A stretch of DNA of 64,000 nucleotides from Terriglobus roseus (GTDB lineage: Bacteria > Acidobacteriota > Terriglobia > Terriglobales > Acidobacteriaceae), in assembly GCF_900105625.1 (NCBI RefSeq), contig NZ_FNSD01000001.1, positions 4,402,001-4,466,000 on the forward strand, written 5' to 3'. The notes under the pieces were generated by a model. The model was not told the DNA's origin and made no database searches. It saw only the letters and a program-made list of their open reading frames with translations. A program made the translations under genes and the position numbers. Positions 28,120 to 36,690 of the stretch are shown piece by piece; positions within the stretch are counted from its first letter, which is position 1; the number at the start of each line of letters is the position of its first letter.

Positions 28120-29475
28120 CTAAGTGCGAGAGAGGAACGCGAAGCGCGCGATAAATAATCCTGCCAATAAAAAAAGCAGCCAGTCATGCCGCGTCGCCTT
28201 GCCGCTGAATAGTCGCAACGCCGCGAAGGCAGTAATGCCGATTCCGAGGCCATTTGCGATGGAGTATGTCAGTGGGATCATCACCAGCGTGAGGAACGCG
28301 GGAATGGCGACGGTCGCATCGGCCCAATCCACCTCTGCGATCGACCCAAGCATTAATGCGCCGACGATGATTAACGCGGGCGCGGTCGCGGCGCTTGGAA
28401 TTGGTCCCACCAGCGGCGCCAGGAAGAGCGATACCAGGAAGCAGAGTCCCGTGACGATCGCGGGGATTCCTGTGCGTCCTCCGGCGGCAACGCCAGCCGA
28501 CGATTCGATGTACGAACAAACGGTGCTGGTGCCCGTCAGCGATCCGACGATGGTCGCCGTCGCGTCCGCGAAGAAGATGCGCGACAGCCTCGGGATCTTC
28601 GCATCGTCCGTGATCAGTCCAGCCTTCTTTGTGACTGCGACAAGGGTTCCAACATTGTCGAAGAGGTCGACGAACAGGAAGACAAAGATGATCTCAAGCG
28701 CGCCGGTATGCAGCGCACCGCGTATGTCGAGCTGCCCTGCGGTCGCTGTGAGTTCGTGCAGAGCGAAGTGCTGCGGCGTCCAATGGACCTGTCCGAAGAC
28801 GTACCCGGTGAGCAGAGTGCCCACGATACCGACGAGGATCGATGCGCGGATCTTCAGCATCTGCAGCACCGCGATCAACAGCAGTCCAAAGAGCGCGAGA
28901 GCAGTACCCGGCGCGCGCAGATTGCCGAGCGCGACGACTGTGTCTGAGTCGCGCACCACGATGCCCGATTCGATGAGGCCGATAAACGCGATGAAGAGTC
29001 CCACGCCGCCGGCAACCGACGCATGCAACTCCCGCGGGATCGCTTCGACCAGCAGTTGGCGAATGCCTCCAAAGGTGAGCGCGAGGAAGATGACTCCTGA
29101 CAGAAAGACAGCGCCCAGCGCGGTCTGCCACGGGATGTGCATCTTCAGGCAGACCGTGTACGTGAAGTACGCGTTCAGCCCCATGCCCGGCGCGAGTGCC
29201 AAGGGGTACCTCGCCAGCACGCCCATCAGGATCGATCCGAAGGCTGCGCAAAGACAGGTCGCTGCCGTCACTGCGGCGATCGGCATGCCTGTCTTCGACA
29301 GGATGGCGGGGTTGACGAAGATGATGTACGCCATCGTCAGGAAGGTGGTCAGGCCCGCGAGAATCTCGGTGCGCCAGGTGGCGCCGAGACCGCGGAAGTC
29401 AAAGTACTGCTCGATGCGCGCGTGGGTGCTGTTGGACAAGCGGGCCTTTCCGTTGGACGGGTGTAACGCCATCAT
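28120..29475 (-). CDS. AzgA-type NCS2 purine permease
   Basis: The 451-residue inner-membrane protein has about twelve to fourteen spans. Family features are the opening EILAGLTTFLTMAYIIFVNPAIL, ALAPGMGLNAYFTY, and FVDLFDNVGTLVAVTKKAG followed by SLTGTSTVCSYIESSAGVAAGGRTG. These place it in the AzgA branch of NCS2, which imports adenine, guanine and hypoxanthine with protons. Two adjacent ATG codons (29475, 29472) could start it. The gene is divergent from the topoisomerase IB gene. A run of ten G lies 24 bp after its stop. Confidence 0.92.
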   Translation of the reverse strand: MMALHPSNGKARLSNSTHARIEQYFDFRGLGATWRTEILAGLTTFLTMAYIIFVNPAILSKTGMPIAAVTAATCLCAAFGSILMGVLARYPLALAPGMGLNAYFTYTVCLKMHIPWQTALGAVFLSGVIFLALTFGGIRQLLVEAIPRELHASVAGGVGLFIAFIGLIESGIVVRDSDTVVALGNLRAPGTALALFGLLLIAVLQMLKIRASILVGIVGTLLTGYVFGQVHWTPQHFALHELTATAGQLDIRGALHTGALEIIFVFLFVDLFDNVGTLVAVTKKAGLITDDAKIPRLSRIFFADATATIVGSLTGTSTVCSYIESSAGVAAGGRTGIPAIVTGLCFLVSLFLAPLVGPIPSAATAPALIIVGALMLGSIAEVDWADATVAIPAFLTLVMIPLTYSIANGLGIGITAFAALRLFSGKATRHDWLLFLLAGLFIARFAFLSRT

Positions 29476-29551
29476 ACGAAACCGGGAGGACGTTGATGGC
29501 GTCAGCGTAGGCAGTCACGCAGATGAGTTGGAATGCATCCCACTCTGTGCG

Positions 29552-30700
29552 ATGAAGCCACGTGTAGCCGCCCCTCACTCGAAGTCCAAGCAGAAGTCTC
29601 GGAAGGCAGCCGTGGAGATCGTCCTCGATCCCGAGGAGGCGGCGCGAGCTGCGGGTTTGCGCTACGTCTCCGACCGCCAGCCCGGCATCCATCGTGTGAA
29701 GCGAGGCGATGCCTTCCGATTCGTCGCACCCGACGGAAAGTTGGTGCGGGACAAAGCGGTGCTGGCCCGCATCAAGTCGCTGGTGATCCCGCCAGCATGG
29801 ACCGATGTGTGGATTACGACGTCAGCAAACGGACACCTTCAATGCACAGGCCGCGATGCCCGCGGCCGCAAGCAGAGCCGCTACCATCCGCACTGGCGCG
29901 AAGTCCGCGATGAGACGAAGTACGAACGTATGGCGCACTTCGCGAAGGCTTTGCCCGCGATTCGCAAACGTGTCACGCACAACATGGCACAACCCGGCTT
30001 ATCGCGTGAGAAGGTGCTTGCCACCGTGGTGCGGCTGATGGAAGAGACGCATATTCGTGTGGGCAACGAAGAATATGCGCGCACCAACAAGAGCTATGGC
30101 CTGACCACCATGCAGAACAAACACGTCAACGTGCGCGGAGCCACGGTGCGCTTTAGTTTTCAGGGTAAGAGCCGCGTCCATCACACCATTGACCTTGCCG
30201 ACAAGCGCATCGCTCGCATCGTGAAGCAGTGCTCGGATCTGCCGGGCCACGAACTCTTTCAGTACGTCGACGAGGAGGGGAATCCGCACTCCATTCACTC
30301 AAACGACGTAAACGACTATCTGCGTGAGATCACCGGCGAGCACTTCACGGCGAAGGACTTCCGTACATGGGCCGGGTCGGTGCTGTGCTGCGATCTGCTC
30401 AGCGAGTTTGAGCCCGCGACCTCGGTTACGGAGGCGAAGAAGAACGTGGTGCAGGCGATCGCGCAGGTTGCTGCGAAGCTCGGAAACACACCCAGCGTCT
30501 GCCGCAAATGTTATGTCCACCCCGCGGTGCTGGAGCGGTACTTGGGTAACATCTCCGCGGCGGATGCGAAGGCTACGCTGGACCACGAAATCGAGGCGGA
30601 GCGTATGACCATAGCCCAGCACAGCGAGGCATTGCGCAAGGAAGAGCAGGCTCTGCTCAATCTATTGCAGCAGAAAGAGCTGCTGACGAGAGCAGCGTGA
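29552..30700 (+). CDS. DNA topoisomerase IB (poxvirus-like)
   Basis: This enzyme relaxes supercoils through a 3'-phosphotyrosyl link. The 382-residue product has the bacterial N-terminal domain (RYVSDRQPGIHRVKRGDAF) and the catalytic domain: Arg-rich THIRVGNEEYARTNKSYGL, KSRVHHTIDLADKRIARIV, and Tyr321 in TPSVCRKCYVHPAVLERY as the nucleophile. A much longer open frame runs back antisense to the permease and is an artefact. I start at ATG 29552. The Lys/Ser-rich first 20 residues are probably a flexible tail. Confidence 0.9.
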   Translation: MKPRVAAPHSKSKQKSRKAAVEIVLDPEEAARAAGLRYVSDRQPGIHRVKRGDAFRFVAPDGKLVRDKAVLARIKSLVIPPAWTDVWITTSANGHLQCTGRDARGRKQSRYHPHWREVRDETKYERMAHFAKALPAIRKRVTHNMAQPGLSREKVLATVVRLMEETHIRVGNEEYARTNKSYGLTTMQNKHVNVRGATVRFSFQGKSRVHHTIDLADKRIARIVKQCSDLPGHELFQYVDEEGNPHSIHSNDVNDYLREITGEHFTAKDFRTWAGSVLCCDLLSEFEPATSVTEAKKNVVQAIAQVAAKLGNTPSVCRKCYVHPAVLERYLGNISAADAKATLDHEIEAERMTIAQHSEALRKEEQALLNLLQQKELLTRAA

Positions 30701-30814
30701 TTGCGTAGAAGCCGCGTCCGCTGACTGGGCAGGAGCATCTGATCCGAAGAAGCTTTATCCTGAAGTCTGGCAGCAGGCTGCGCCGTAGAGGTCACCAGAC
30801 CGCGCGAGCGCGTT

Positions 30815-32125
30815 GTGAGGGAGTGGACGTTGGCATCGGTTGACCGCACCATCCAGTTGATTCGCATTGGCGAACAGCAAGGCAGCAGTTGTTCCTCAGC
30901 ATTGGCGGAAGCACCGTGGGAGAGCGACGTCCATGAGGGCTACGGCCCGGGAGCTTCGCAGCGGGATCTGATCCCCGGCGGTTCGCCGGTACAGGGAGTC
31001 ATTCCCCGCGAATATCGCCAGGCTTCGGCCGCTGAGCTGGACCTCCGGATCCGCGCCGCACGTCATTCGCTGGGGGAACGGGTGGTGCTCTTAGGGCACT
31101 TCTATCAGCGGGATGAAACGATCCAATACGCCGATTTTGTCGGCGACAGCTTTCAACTGGCGCAAGCCGCCAAGACTCGGCCCAAGGCGGAGGCGATCGT
31201 CTTTTGCGGTGTGCATTTCATGGCTGAGACGGCTGACATGCTCTCGCGCGAAGACCAGGCAGTGATCCTGCCAAACCTGGCAGCCGGTTGCTCCATGGCG
31301 GATATGGCTGACCTGGACAGCGTGCAGGACTGCTGGGAGGAGCTAGAGGCTCTGTACGGCACGGAGCCGGATGCGCAGGGGCGCGTGCCGGTCATCCCGG
31401 TCACGTACATGAACTCCTCCGCCGCGCTGAAGGCCTTCTGCGGAGAGCACGGTGGCATCGTCTGCACGTCCTCGAATGCCTCACGAGTGCTGGAATGGGC
31501 CTTTGCGCGCGGACAGCGTGTACTGTTCTTTCCAGACCAGCATCTGGGCCGCAACACCGCGTTTGCCATGGGCATCCCGCTGGAGGAAATGCCGGTGTGG
31601 CAGCCAGAGCAGCGACTCGGCGGCAACAACGAAGCCACGATGCGTGAAGCCCTTGTGATCCTTTGGCATGGCTACTGTTCCGTGCATAAGCGCTTCACCG
31701 TAGAGCAGATCAAGCATGCGCGGCATCGGCATCCGGGCGTCCGTGTCATCGTGCATCCTGAGTGCCCGATCGAGGTGGTGCAGGCCGCCGATGAGAATGG
31801 CTCGACGGACTACATCAAGAAGGCGATCGAGGCTGCGGAGCCCGGCGGCATCTTCGCCATTGGTACCGAGATCAACATGGTGCAGCGGTTGGCAAATGAG
31901 CATCCTGAGCACACGATCTTCTGCCTTGATTCGATCATCTGCCCCTGCTCGACGATGTATCGCATTCATCCCAGCTACCTGGCGTGGGTGCTGGAATCGC
32001 TGGAGCGCGGCGAGATCGTCAATCGCATCACGGTACCGGAGGGCGTGGCTGTGCCCGCTCGCGTCGCGCTGGAACGAATGCTGAGTCTCAATCCCACGAC
32101 TGTGCCGACGGGGCAGGGGCAGTGA
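30815..32125 (+). CDS. nadA: Quinolinate synthase
   Basis: NadA condenses iminoaspartate with dihydroxyacetone phosphate to give quinolinate, using a 4Fe-4S cluster. The frame from GTG 30815 gives 436 residues; TTG 30830, six bases after GAGGGAG, is an alternative giving 431. Motifs: VVLLGHFYQRDETIQYADF, VFCGVHFMAETADML, IVCTSSNASRVLEWAF and FCLDSIICPCSTMYRI, which supply the three cluster cysteines. The product is about 70 residues longer than many NadA proteins because of an N-terminal extension before the conserved core. The stop overlaps the nadC start. Confidence 0.94.
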   Translation: MREWTLASVDRTIQLIRIGEQQGSSCSSALAEAPWESDVHEGYGPGASQRDLIPGGSPVQGVIPREYRQASAAELDLRIRAARHSLGERVVLLGHFYQRDETIQYADFVGDSFQLAQAAKTRPKAEAIVFCGVHFMAETADMLSREDQAVILPNLAAGCSMADMADLDSVQDCWEELEALYGTEPDAQGRVPVIPVTYMNSSAALKAFCGEHGGIVCTSSNASRVLEWAFARGQRVLFFPDQHLGRNTAFAMGIPLEEMPVWQPEQRLGGNNEATMREALVILWHGYCSVHKRFTVEQIKHARHRHPGVRVIVHPECPIEVVQAADENGSTDYIKKAIEAAEPGGIFAIGTEINMVQRLANEHPEHTIFCLDSIICPCSTMYRIHPSYLAWVLESLERGEIVNRITVPEGVAVPARVALERMLSLNPTTVPTGQGQ

Positions 32126-32979
32126 GCCTTTCGCCGGACCTAATCGAACGCATAGTCCGGATGGCGCTGGATGAGGATGCCCCGTGGGGCGACATCACTT
32201 CGGAGGCGTTAATCCCTTTAGATGCTATTGTCACGGCACAACTCGTGGCCCGCGAGGACGGCGTGTTGTGTGGCGCAGAGATCTTCGCTGCTGCCATGGC
32301 GATGTGCGATCCTGGCATCGTCGTGGACTTTGCCGTAGAGGACGCTTCGCGCTTTACCGTGGGGCAGACGCTTGCATCTATCACCGGCCCCGCGCGCGGC
32401 GTACTGCGTGGTGAACGGGTGGCGCTGAACTTCACGCAGAGGCTTTCGGGCATCGCGACGATGACGGCGAAGTATGTCGCGGAAACGTCCGGTACGCAGG
32501 CGCGCATTGTGGATACGCGCAAGACCACGCCGGGGTTGCGGCAGTTTGAGCGGTATGCCGTGCGGTGCGGCGGTGGGTGGAACCATCGCTTCTCGTTGTC
32601 CGATGCTGTGATGGCAAAGGACAATCATTTGGCCATCGTGGCTCAGAGCAGTCCCTTGTCTTTGACCGAGGCTTTGCTTGCAGCTCGCAGGCGTTTGCCG
32701 CATACGATGCACATCGAAGTCGAAGTGGATCGTCCCGATCAAATAGAGCCGGTGCTCGCTGCCGGTGTCGATACGATCATGCTTGATAACTTCAGCACCG
32801 CTGCGATGCGGGACGCCGTGGTGCAGACCGCCGGGCGTGCGCTGGTTGAAGCGAGTGGTGGGATAACGCTGGGACGGATCCGTGAGATTGCGGAGACTGG
32901 CGTGGACGTGATCTCGGTCGGGGCGCTGACGCATAGTGTGCGGGCGCTGGATCTCGGGCTGGATATCGCTGTCTTTTAG
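32122..32979 (+). CDS. nadC: Nicotinate-nucleotide pyrophosphorylase (carboxylating)
   Basis: NadC turns quinolinate and PRPP into nicotinate mononucleotide. The GTG start at 32122 overlaps the nadA stop (GTGA), so the two are translationally coupled. The 285-residue product has DEDAPWGDITSEAL, VALNFTQRLSGIATMTAKYV, IVDTRKTTPGLRQFERYAV and the PRPP/quinolinate site regions EVEVDRPDQ and IMLDNFS. An upstream open extension in the same frame is only shadow over nadA. nadB is not in the window. Confidence 0.95.
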   Translation: MSLSPDLIERIVRMALDEDAPWGDITSEALIPLDAIVTAQLVAREDGVLCGAEIFAAAMAMCDPGIVVDFAVEDASRFTVGQTLASITGPARGVLRGERVALNFTQRLSGIATMTAKYVAETSGTQARIVDTRKTTPGLRQFERYAVRCGGGWNHRFSLSDAVMAKDNHLAIVAQSSPLSLTEALLAARRRLPHTMHIEVEVDRPDQIEPVLAAGVDTIMLDNFSTAAMRDAVVQTAGRALVEASGGITLGRIREIAETGVDVISVGALTHSVRALDLGLDIAVF

Positions 32980-33157
32980 CGCTGGCCTTCAGCCCGCTCA
33001 AGTAACCTCTTCAGCCTGCCTACCAGGTCTCAGACGCACGACCTTGGCACCTGCTTGCCGCTCTTAAAGTTGTCATCCTCCGTTGTGCTGCGGGATTTGC
33101 GACTTCATGAGGGAAACAACGGTGATAGCCGCGCGCTGAATCTTGAAGTAAATCCAT

Positions 33158-33190
33158 GGAAAAAGGGCCACCGTCTCCGGTGGCCCTTGG
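33158..33190 (-). terminator. Rho-independent terminator
   Basis: AAGGGCCACC (33163-33172) pairs perfectly with GGTGGCCCTT (33179-33188). Read on the minus strand the stem is followed by five T residues. It ends mqnD. Confidence 0.88.
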
Positions 33191-33236
33191 TGTCTACGCG
33201 CGAGCGCGTCGTGATCGGTACGAAGTGCTGAAGTGC

Positions 33237-34097
33237 TTAGTCGATGAAGTCGACCTTTGACTTCATGGGGATGACACCGCGTTCGTAGCCCATGTCCAGC
33301 AGCTTCTGGATGGCGATGCGGCCGTCGTCGCCGTAGTTCAGCGTGCGTTCGTTGACGTACATGCCGACGAACTTGTTGGCGAGGGCGGGGTCGAGGTCGC
33401 GTGCGAACTGCATTGCGTACTCGAGTGCTGCCGGGCGGTGGTCGAGCGCGTGCTGGATGCTGTCGCGCAGGGCCTGGGTCGTAATCTTCATGCTCTCAGC
33501 GCCCAGCGAGCGGCGGATGGCGTTGCCGCCGAGGGGAAGGGGCAGGCCGCCGGTTTCGTCGCGCCACCAGACTCCCATGTCCAGGATCTTGTGCAGGCCG
33601 TTGTCGCCGTAAGTGAGCTGGCCTTCGTGGATGATGAGGCCGGCGTCGAACTCGCCGGAGACGACCTTGGGGATGATCTCGTCGAAGGGAACGGTGACTG
33701 TCTCAATGTCCGGCGCGAAGAGCTTCAGCGTCAGGTATGCCGTCGTCATGGTGCCCGGGACGGCGATCTTCAGCTTCTTGACTTCGTCCAGCGTGTACTT
33801 GCGCGGCGAGACGATCATGGGGCCGTAGCCATCGCCCACGGAGCCGCCACACGCCATCAGCGCATAGTTCTCCTGCAGGTAGGGATAAGCGTGGAAGCTG
33901 ATGGCGGTGACGTCGTAGTACGGATCGTGGATGGCGCGCTGGTTGAGCGTCTCGATGTCCGTAAGGACGTGCGTGAACTTGTAGCCGGGGACGCGGACCT
34001 TGTTGGTGGCCAGGCCGTAGAACATGAAGGCATCGTCGGAGTCCGGGCTGTGCGCAATCTTGATCTCTTGAACGTCGGTCGCGGTGGTAGTGCTCAT
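33237..34097 (-). CDS. mqnD: 1,4-dihydroxy-6-naphthoate synthase (MqnD-type)
   Basis: MqnD acts late in the futalosine route, converting cyclic de-hypoxanthine futalosine to 1,4-dihydroxy-6-naphthoate. The 286-residue product has the periplasmic-binding-protein-like fold of MqnA/MqnD with the opening KIAHSPDSDDAFMFYGLA, then DVTAISFHAYPYL, ACGGSVGDGYGPMIVS and FDAGLIIHEGQLTYGDNGL. These favour MqnD over MqnA. I start at ATG 34097, which has AAGGG about twelve bases upstream, not the longer in-frame ATG at 34175. There is no signal peptide, consistent with a cytoplasmic enzyme. Confidence 0.83.
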   Translation of the reverse strand: MSTTTATDVQEIKIAHSPDSDDAFMFYGLATNKVRVPGYKFTHVLTDIETLNQRAIHDPYYDVTAISFHAYPYLQENYALMACGGSVGDGYGPMIVSPRKYTLDEVKKLKIAVPGTMTTAYLTLKLFAPDIETVTVPFDEIIPKVVSGEFDAGLIIHEGQLTYGDNGLHKILDMGVWWRDETGGLPLPLGGNAIRRSLGAESMKITTQALRDSIQHALDHRPAALEYAMQFARDLDPALANKFVGMYVNERTLNYGDDGRIAIQKLLDMGYERGVIPMKSKVDFID

Positions 34098-34186
34098 GTA
34101 CGTGTGTTGCCCTTCTGTGTTGCTGCTCGAAAGTATCTCTAAAGATTCGACGTTCGCGCGCGCGCGACGACTCATACGATGCTGCG

Positions 34187-34780
34187 TTAAGCGCGCTTGA
34201 CCAGCGCTGCTGCGATACCCGCTGCAGCGCAGATCTTAACCACGTCCGACAGCGCAAAGGGCAGAACGGTGCTGCCAAGCGCTGCGGAGAAGTGCATGCC
34301 CAGCTGGTGGCTAAACCAGAGCGCGCCGCAGGTGTAGACGACGGCCATGGCAGCGACGCCGCCCAGCGCGTACGCAACGAAGCGAGGCGACTTCACCATC
34401 CGTGGCACGGCGCCAGCAATAGCGGCGGCCAGCGGATACGCGAACAGGTAGCCGCCGGTGGGGCCGAGGAGGCGTGCAATGCCGGGTAGACCAGCGGGCG
34501 TGAAGACTGGCAGTCCCGCTGCACCTTCCGCGAGGTAGACGGCCATAGCCGCGAAACCTGCACCTGGACCGAGCAGCATGCCGACGAGGATCACGGCAAA
34601 GGGCTGCAGTGTGAACGGCACGGGGGTAAAGGGCAGCGGCACGGCGATGTGTGCGCAGAGTGCGACAAACAGGCTGGCGGCGACGACAACAGCCGCACGT
34701 ACCAGCAGATCAAGCGAGCGCGAGCGGCCGTTGACCGCAAAGGGTGCCGGGCGCAGAGCAGAGGAGGTAAGACGCGACAT
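34187..34780 (-). CDS. bioY: Biotin transporter S component BioY
   Basis: The 197-residue membrane protein has about six spans and the BioY signatures PLPFTPVPFTLQPFAVILVG and AVYLAEGAAGLPVF, then GPTGGYLFAYPLAAA. BioY binds biotin and works alone or with a shared ECF AT module; no ecfAT genes are here. A TACAAT-like -10 box (minus strand, 34812-34817) lies upstream. No BirA-type inverted repeat was seen. The gene precedes mqnD on the same strand, 89 bp apart. Confidence 0.93.
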   Translation of the reverse strand: MSRLTSSALRPAPFAVNGRSRSLDLLVRAAVVVAASLFVALCAHIAVPLPFTPVPFTLQPFAVILVGMLLGPGAGFAAMAVYLAEGAAGLPVFTPAGLPGIARLLGPTGGYLFAYPLAAAIAGAVPRMVKSPRFVAYALGGVAAMAVVYTCGALWFSHQLGMHFSAALGSTVLPFALSDVVKICAAAGIAAALVKRA

Positions 34781-34950
34781 CAGGTGGCCTCTCAGAAAAT
34801 CTTCTCCGATTGTACCGGGGCGAGGTGAGTTGGTTGCCGTCTCCTGGCGTCAGAGGGGCCACGGTGCTGCCGAATATCGCTACCACTGGCTTCCGTCGAC
34901 GGCTTCAAATCTGCCGCGACCAGCGGCGCGTGCCAGACGAATGCCAGTCG

Positions 34951-35346
34951 CTACCGTTCGGGCTTGGAGAGGGATCCGAACGGGCGCTGCACGCCACCTG
35001 CGGGCAGGCCACCCGGGGCGGGATCGCTGAGGTCGCCATTGTCCTGGTTGAAGTAAGCCCAGTCGGGCCGCCGGCGGGGCGGACCCTCTAACCCGGTCTG
35101 TGCTGAGGTCACGGATGCCTTCGGTACCTGGATGCCTTGCCGCCGCGCCGGATGCCGAACTGCCTGGGCAGACGCTACAACGCCTGCCGCAAGATCGAGT
35201 CGAGGATGCGGACTGGAGCGGCGCCGCACTATGCGCGCTTCAGCCTTGGAGCCGACCGCGGTGCGCCTCTGTGCGATTCGCCAGAGCGTCACTCCGACGA
35301 GAGTTGGGACAGAGCAGCCAGCAGCGATCTGGAGCAGCAAGTGCAT
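34951..35346 (-). CDS. Uncertain hypothetical protein
   Basis: A 131-residue frame from ATG 35346 has one hydrophobic segment near the N-terminus (IAAGCSVPTLVGVTLW) and a Pro/Gly-rich C-terminus containing PDWAYFNQDNGDLSDPAPGG. Longer in-frame starts exist at 35442 and 35514. None has a convincing ribosome-binding site, and I recognise no family. The 34781-35534 region otherwise contains nothing I can identify, so this is offered as a possible gene only. Confidence 0.35.
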   Translation of the reverse strand: MHLLLQIAAGCSVPTLVGVTLWRIAQRRTAVGSKAEARIVRRRSSPHPRLDLAAGVVASAQAVRHPARRQGIQVPKASVTSAQTGLEGPPRRRPDWAYFNQDNGDLSDPAPGGLPAGGVQRPFGSLSKPER

Positions 35347-35534
35347 CTGCAGCCGAGGATAGCAATCGGCGAGGATGCCGCCAAGCGGGAGGCGCGATGA
35401 CAAACCCAGTGGACCGCCGCAATGGACTTTTGACGGGCTCATGTGTTCATGCTGTACGGGCTTATCTGTGCTACGCCAAAAGAGGCCAGCGAAGGGGTAT
35501 CTTTCGTGGCACATTCTCTTGATACACAGAGGCG

Positions 35535-35918
35535 ATGAAGCATCTACTGGAGGAGATGCCGCAGCAGCACAATCCGACGCGCACAGGCCGAGTCATGAGT
35601 CAATTGAGCCGTGCGTATGAAGCCGTGTACAACGGCCGGACGAAGCTCGCCACGGGAGCTGCCGGCATGCTCGCACTCATGGTCGGCTATCACGTGGTTT
35701 TCGGACAGAACGGCCTGACGGCCTACCAGGCCAAGCGCCGGGATGCGCGGGATCTGCAGGTGCAGGTGCAGGAACTGAAGCGAGATAACGATCGTCTGAA
35801 GGCGCACGTGGACCGGTTGACGAATGACCCTGATGCCATCGAACATGAGGCTCGCGAAGAGTTGCACTACACGCGGCCCGGCGAGGTCATCTACACCATG
35901 CCGGCAGAGCGCAAATAG
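35535..35918 (+). CDS. FtsB/DivIC-like septum protein
   Basis: The 127-residue protein has a cytoplasmic N-terminus of about 40 residues, one membrane span (LATGAAGMLALMVGYHVVFG, about 38-57) and a coiled coil (DLQVQVQELKRDNDRLKAHV), then the family end PDAIEHEAREELHYTRPGE. FtsB/DivIC links FtsL and FtsQ in the divisome. GGAG-type sequences are weak upstream. The start could also be the internal ATG at 35595 (MSQLSR). The gene ends just before a palindromic repeat. Confidence 0.85.
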   Translation: MKHLLEEMPQQHNPTRTGRVMSQLSRAYEAVYNGRTKLATGAAGMLALMVGYHVVFGQNGLTAYQAKRRDARDLQVQVQELKRDNDRLKAHVDRLTNDPDAIEHEAREELHYTRPGEVIYTMPAERK

Positions 35919-35919
35919 T

Positions 35920-36000
35920 CCGGCGGACTTCAGTCCGGCTCTCTCCAATGGAAAAGGCTTCAGCTCTGAGGGATTCGTCCCTCTACATGGCTGAAGCCTC
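35920..36000. repeat. Palindromic repeat element, locus B; probable bidirectional terminator
   Basis: Two hairpins lie between converging genes. The first is GGAC-TTCA-GTCC within CCGG arms near 35921-35938. The second is a nested hairpin: AGGCTTCAGC (35955-35964) pairs with GCTGAAGCCT (35990-35999), and inside it GAGGGA (35968-35973) pairs with TCCCTC (35978-35983) over a TTCG loop. The GGCTTCAGC, CTGAGGGATTC and GCTGAAGCC words recur at locus A and, with changes, at loci C and D. Confidence 0.75.
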
Positions 36001-36022
36001 TTGTCCTTGTGCTGAAGGGCAG

Positions 36023-36610
36023 CTAATCGACGTGCAGGTCACCGTCGAGGTCGACGGTCAACTTATCCTTCGCAACCAGCATGGAGTGGATCTTCAAGGC
36101 ATCCAGCGCCACCATGTAACCAGTGGACTCCTTGGACCGTCCAAGGGCAGTCCGCAGCAGTTCCAGTGCGTTCAGTTTCATGTTTGCAGGTAGCTTGCGG
36201 CTGAGGAACGGCACCAGGATGAAGTCAAGTTCCTTGTTTCCGGTGAAGCGGTCAATCCGTGCATCGCGAAAGCCAATGGATTCGCCTTCGGCATCCGGCA
36301 TGACCGACACGTCGGCTTCCGTATTGAAGCCAACTCCAACGCACTTGCCGAACATGCCCGCGCCCAGCCGCGAGTGCGTGTGGACATGGATGACGACACG
36401 GTCATCCTTGAAAATGACGCTGGGATTGTCGACGTAGACGAAGCAGGCGGAGTTCGCGTCGCCACGGAGATAGTAGCGCCCATCGGGACCGGAGAATAGT
36501 TGCTGCTTCAGCGTCCGTTCCAGCGCACCAGACGAGACCTTGAGCTCGATCGCACGTGCTTTGACGGTGAGCAGGGACATGAGGGCAAGCACAAGCAGAG
36601 AGCGCTTCAC
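36023..36610 (-). CDS. Secreted hypothetical protein
   Basis: The 195-residue product has a clear signal peptide (KRSLLVLALMSLLTVKARA). The mature part is a mostly beta-strand sequence with LKVSSGALERTLKQQLF, ACFVYVDNPSVIFKDDRVVI and KLPANMKLNALELLRTAL, and ends acidic (DLDGDLHVD). I do not recognise the family. Two Cys residues could form a disulfide in the periplasm. The layout of alternating strands and one long helix is compatible with a lipid-binding periplasmic protein, but this is inference. Confidence 0.75.
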   Translation of the reverse strand: MKRSLLVLALMSLLTVKARAIELKVSSGALERTLKQQLFSGPDGRYYLRGDANSACFVYVDNPSVIFKDDRVVIHVHTHSRLGAGMFGKCVGVGFNTEADVSVMPDAEGESIGFRDARIDRFTGNKELDFILVPFLSRKLPANMKLNALELLRTALGRSKESTGYMVALDALKIHSMLVAKDKLTVDLDGDLHVD

Positions 36611-36639
36611 AACTCCTAGGATACCGCGTAGGCGTCGCG

Positions 36640-36673
36640 AAAACAGAGTAGCCCGGCGCGATGGCCGGGCTCT
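36640..36673 (-). terminator. Probable intrinsic terminator
   Basis: AGCCCGGC (36650-36657) pairs with GCCGGGCT (36664-36671). On the minus strand the stem is followed by ACTCTGTTTT, so it should end the gene at 36691-37119. Confidence 0.7.
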
Positions 36674-36690
36674 CTACGATCAGGCACAGA

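Noticed and set aside
28086-28125. tRNA-like T-loop (complement GGTTCGGATCC) beside a run of ten G
   Set aside because: The T-stem does not pair over five bases, position 58 is not A, and no anticodon or D arm can be found.
28124-29551. Long plus-strand open frame antisense to the purine permease, continuous with topoisomerase IB
   Set aside because: The translation is Ser/Arg/Pro-rich without domain features, and the opposite strand encodes a clear permease.
34781-34830. BirA operator before bioY
   Set aside because: No TTGTAAAC/GGTTTACAA-like inverted repeat was found.
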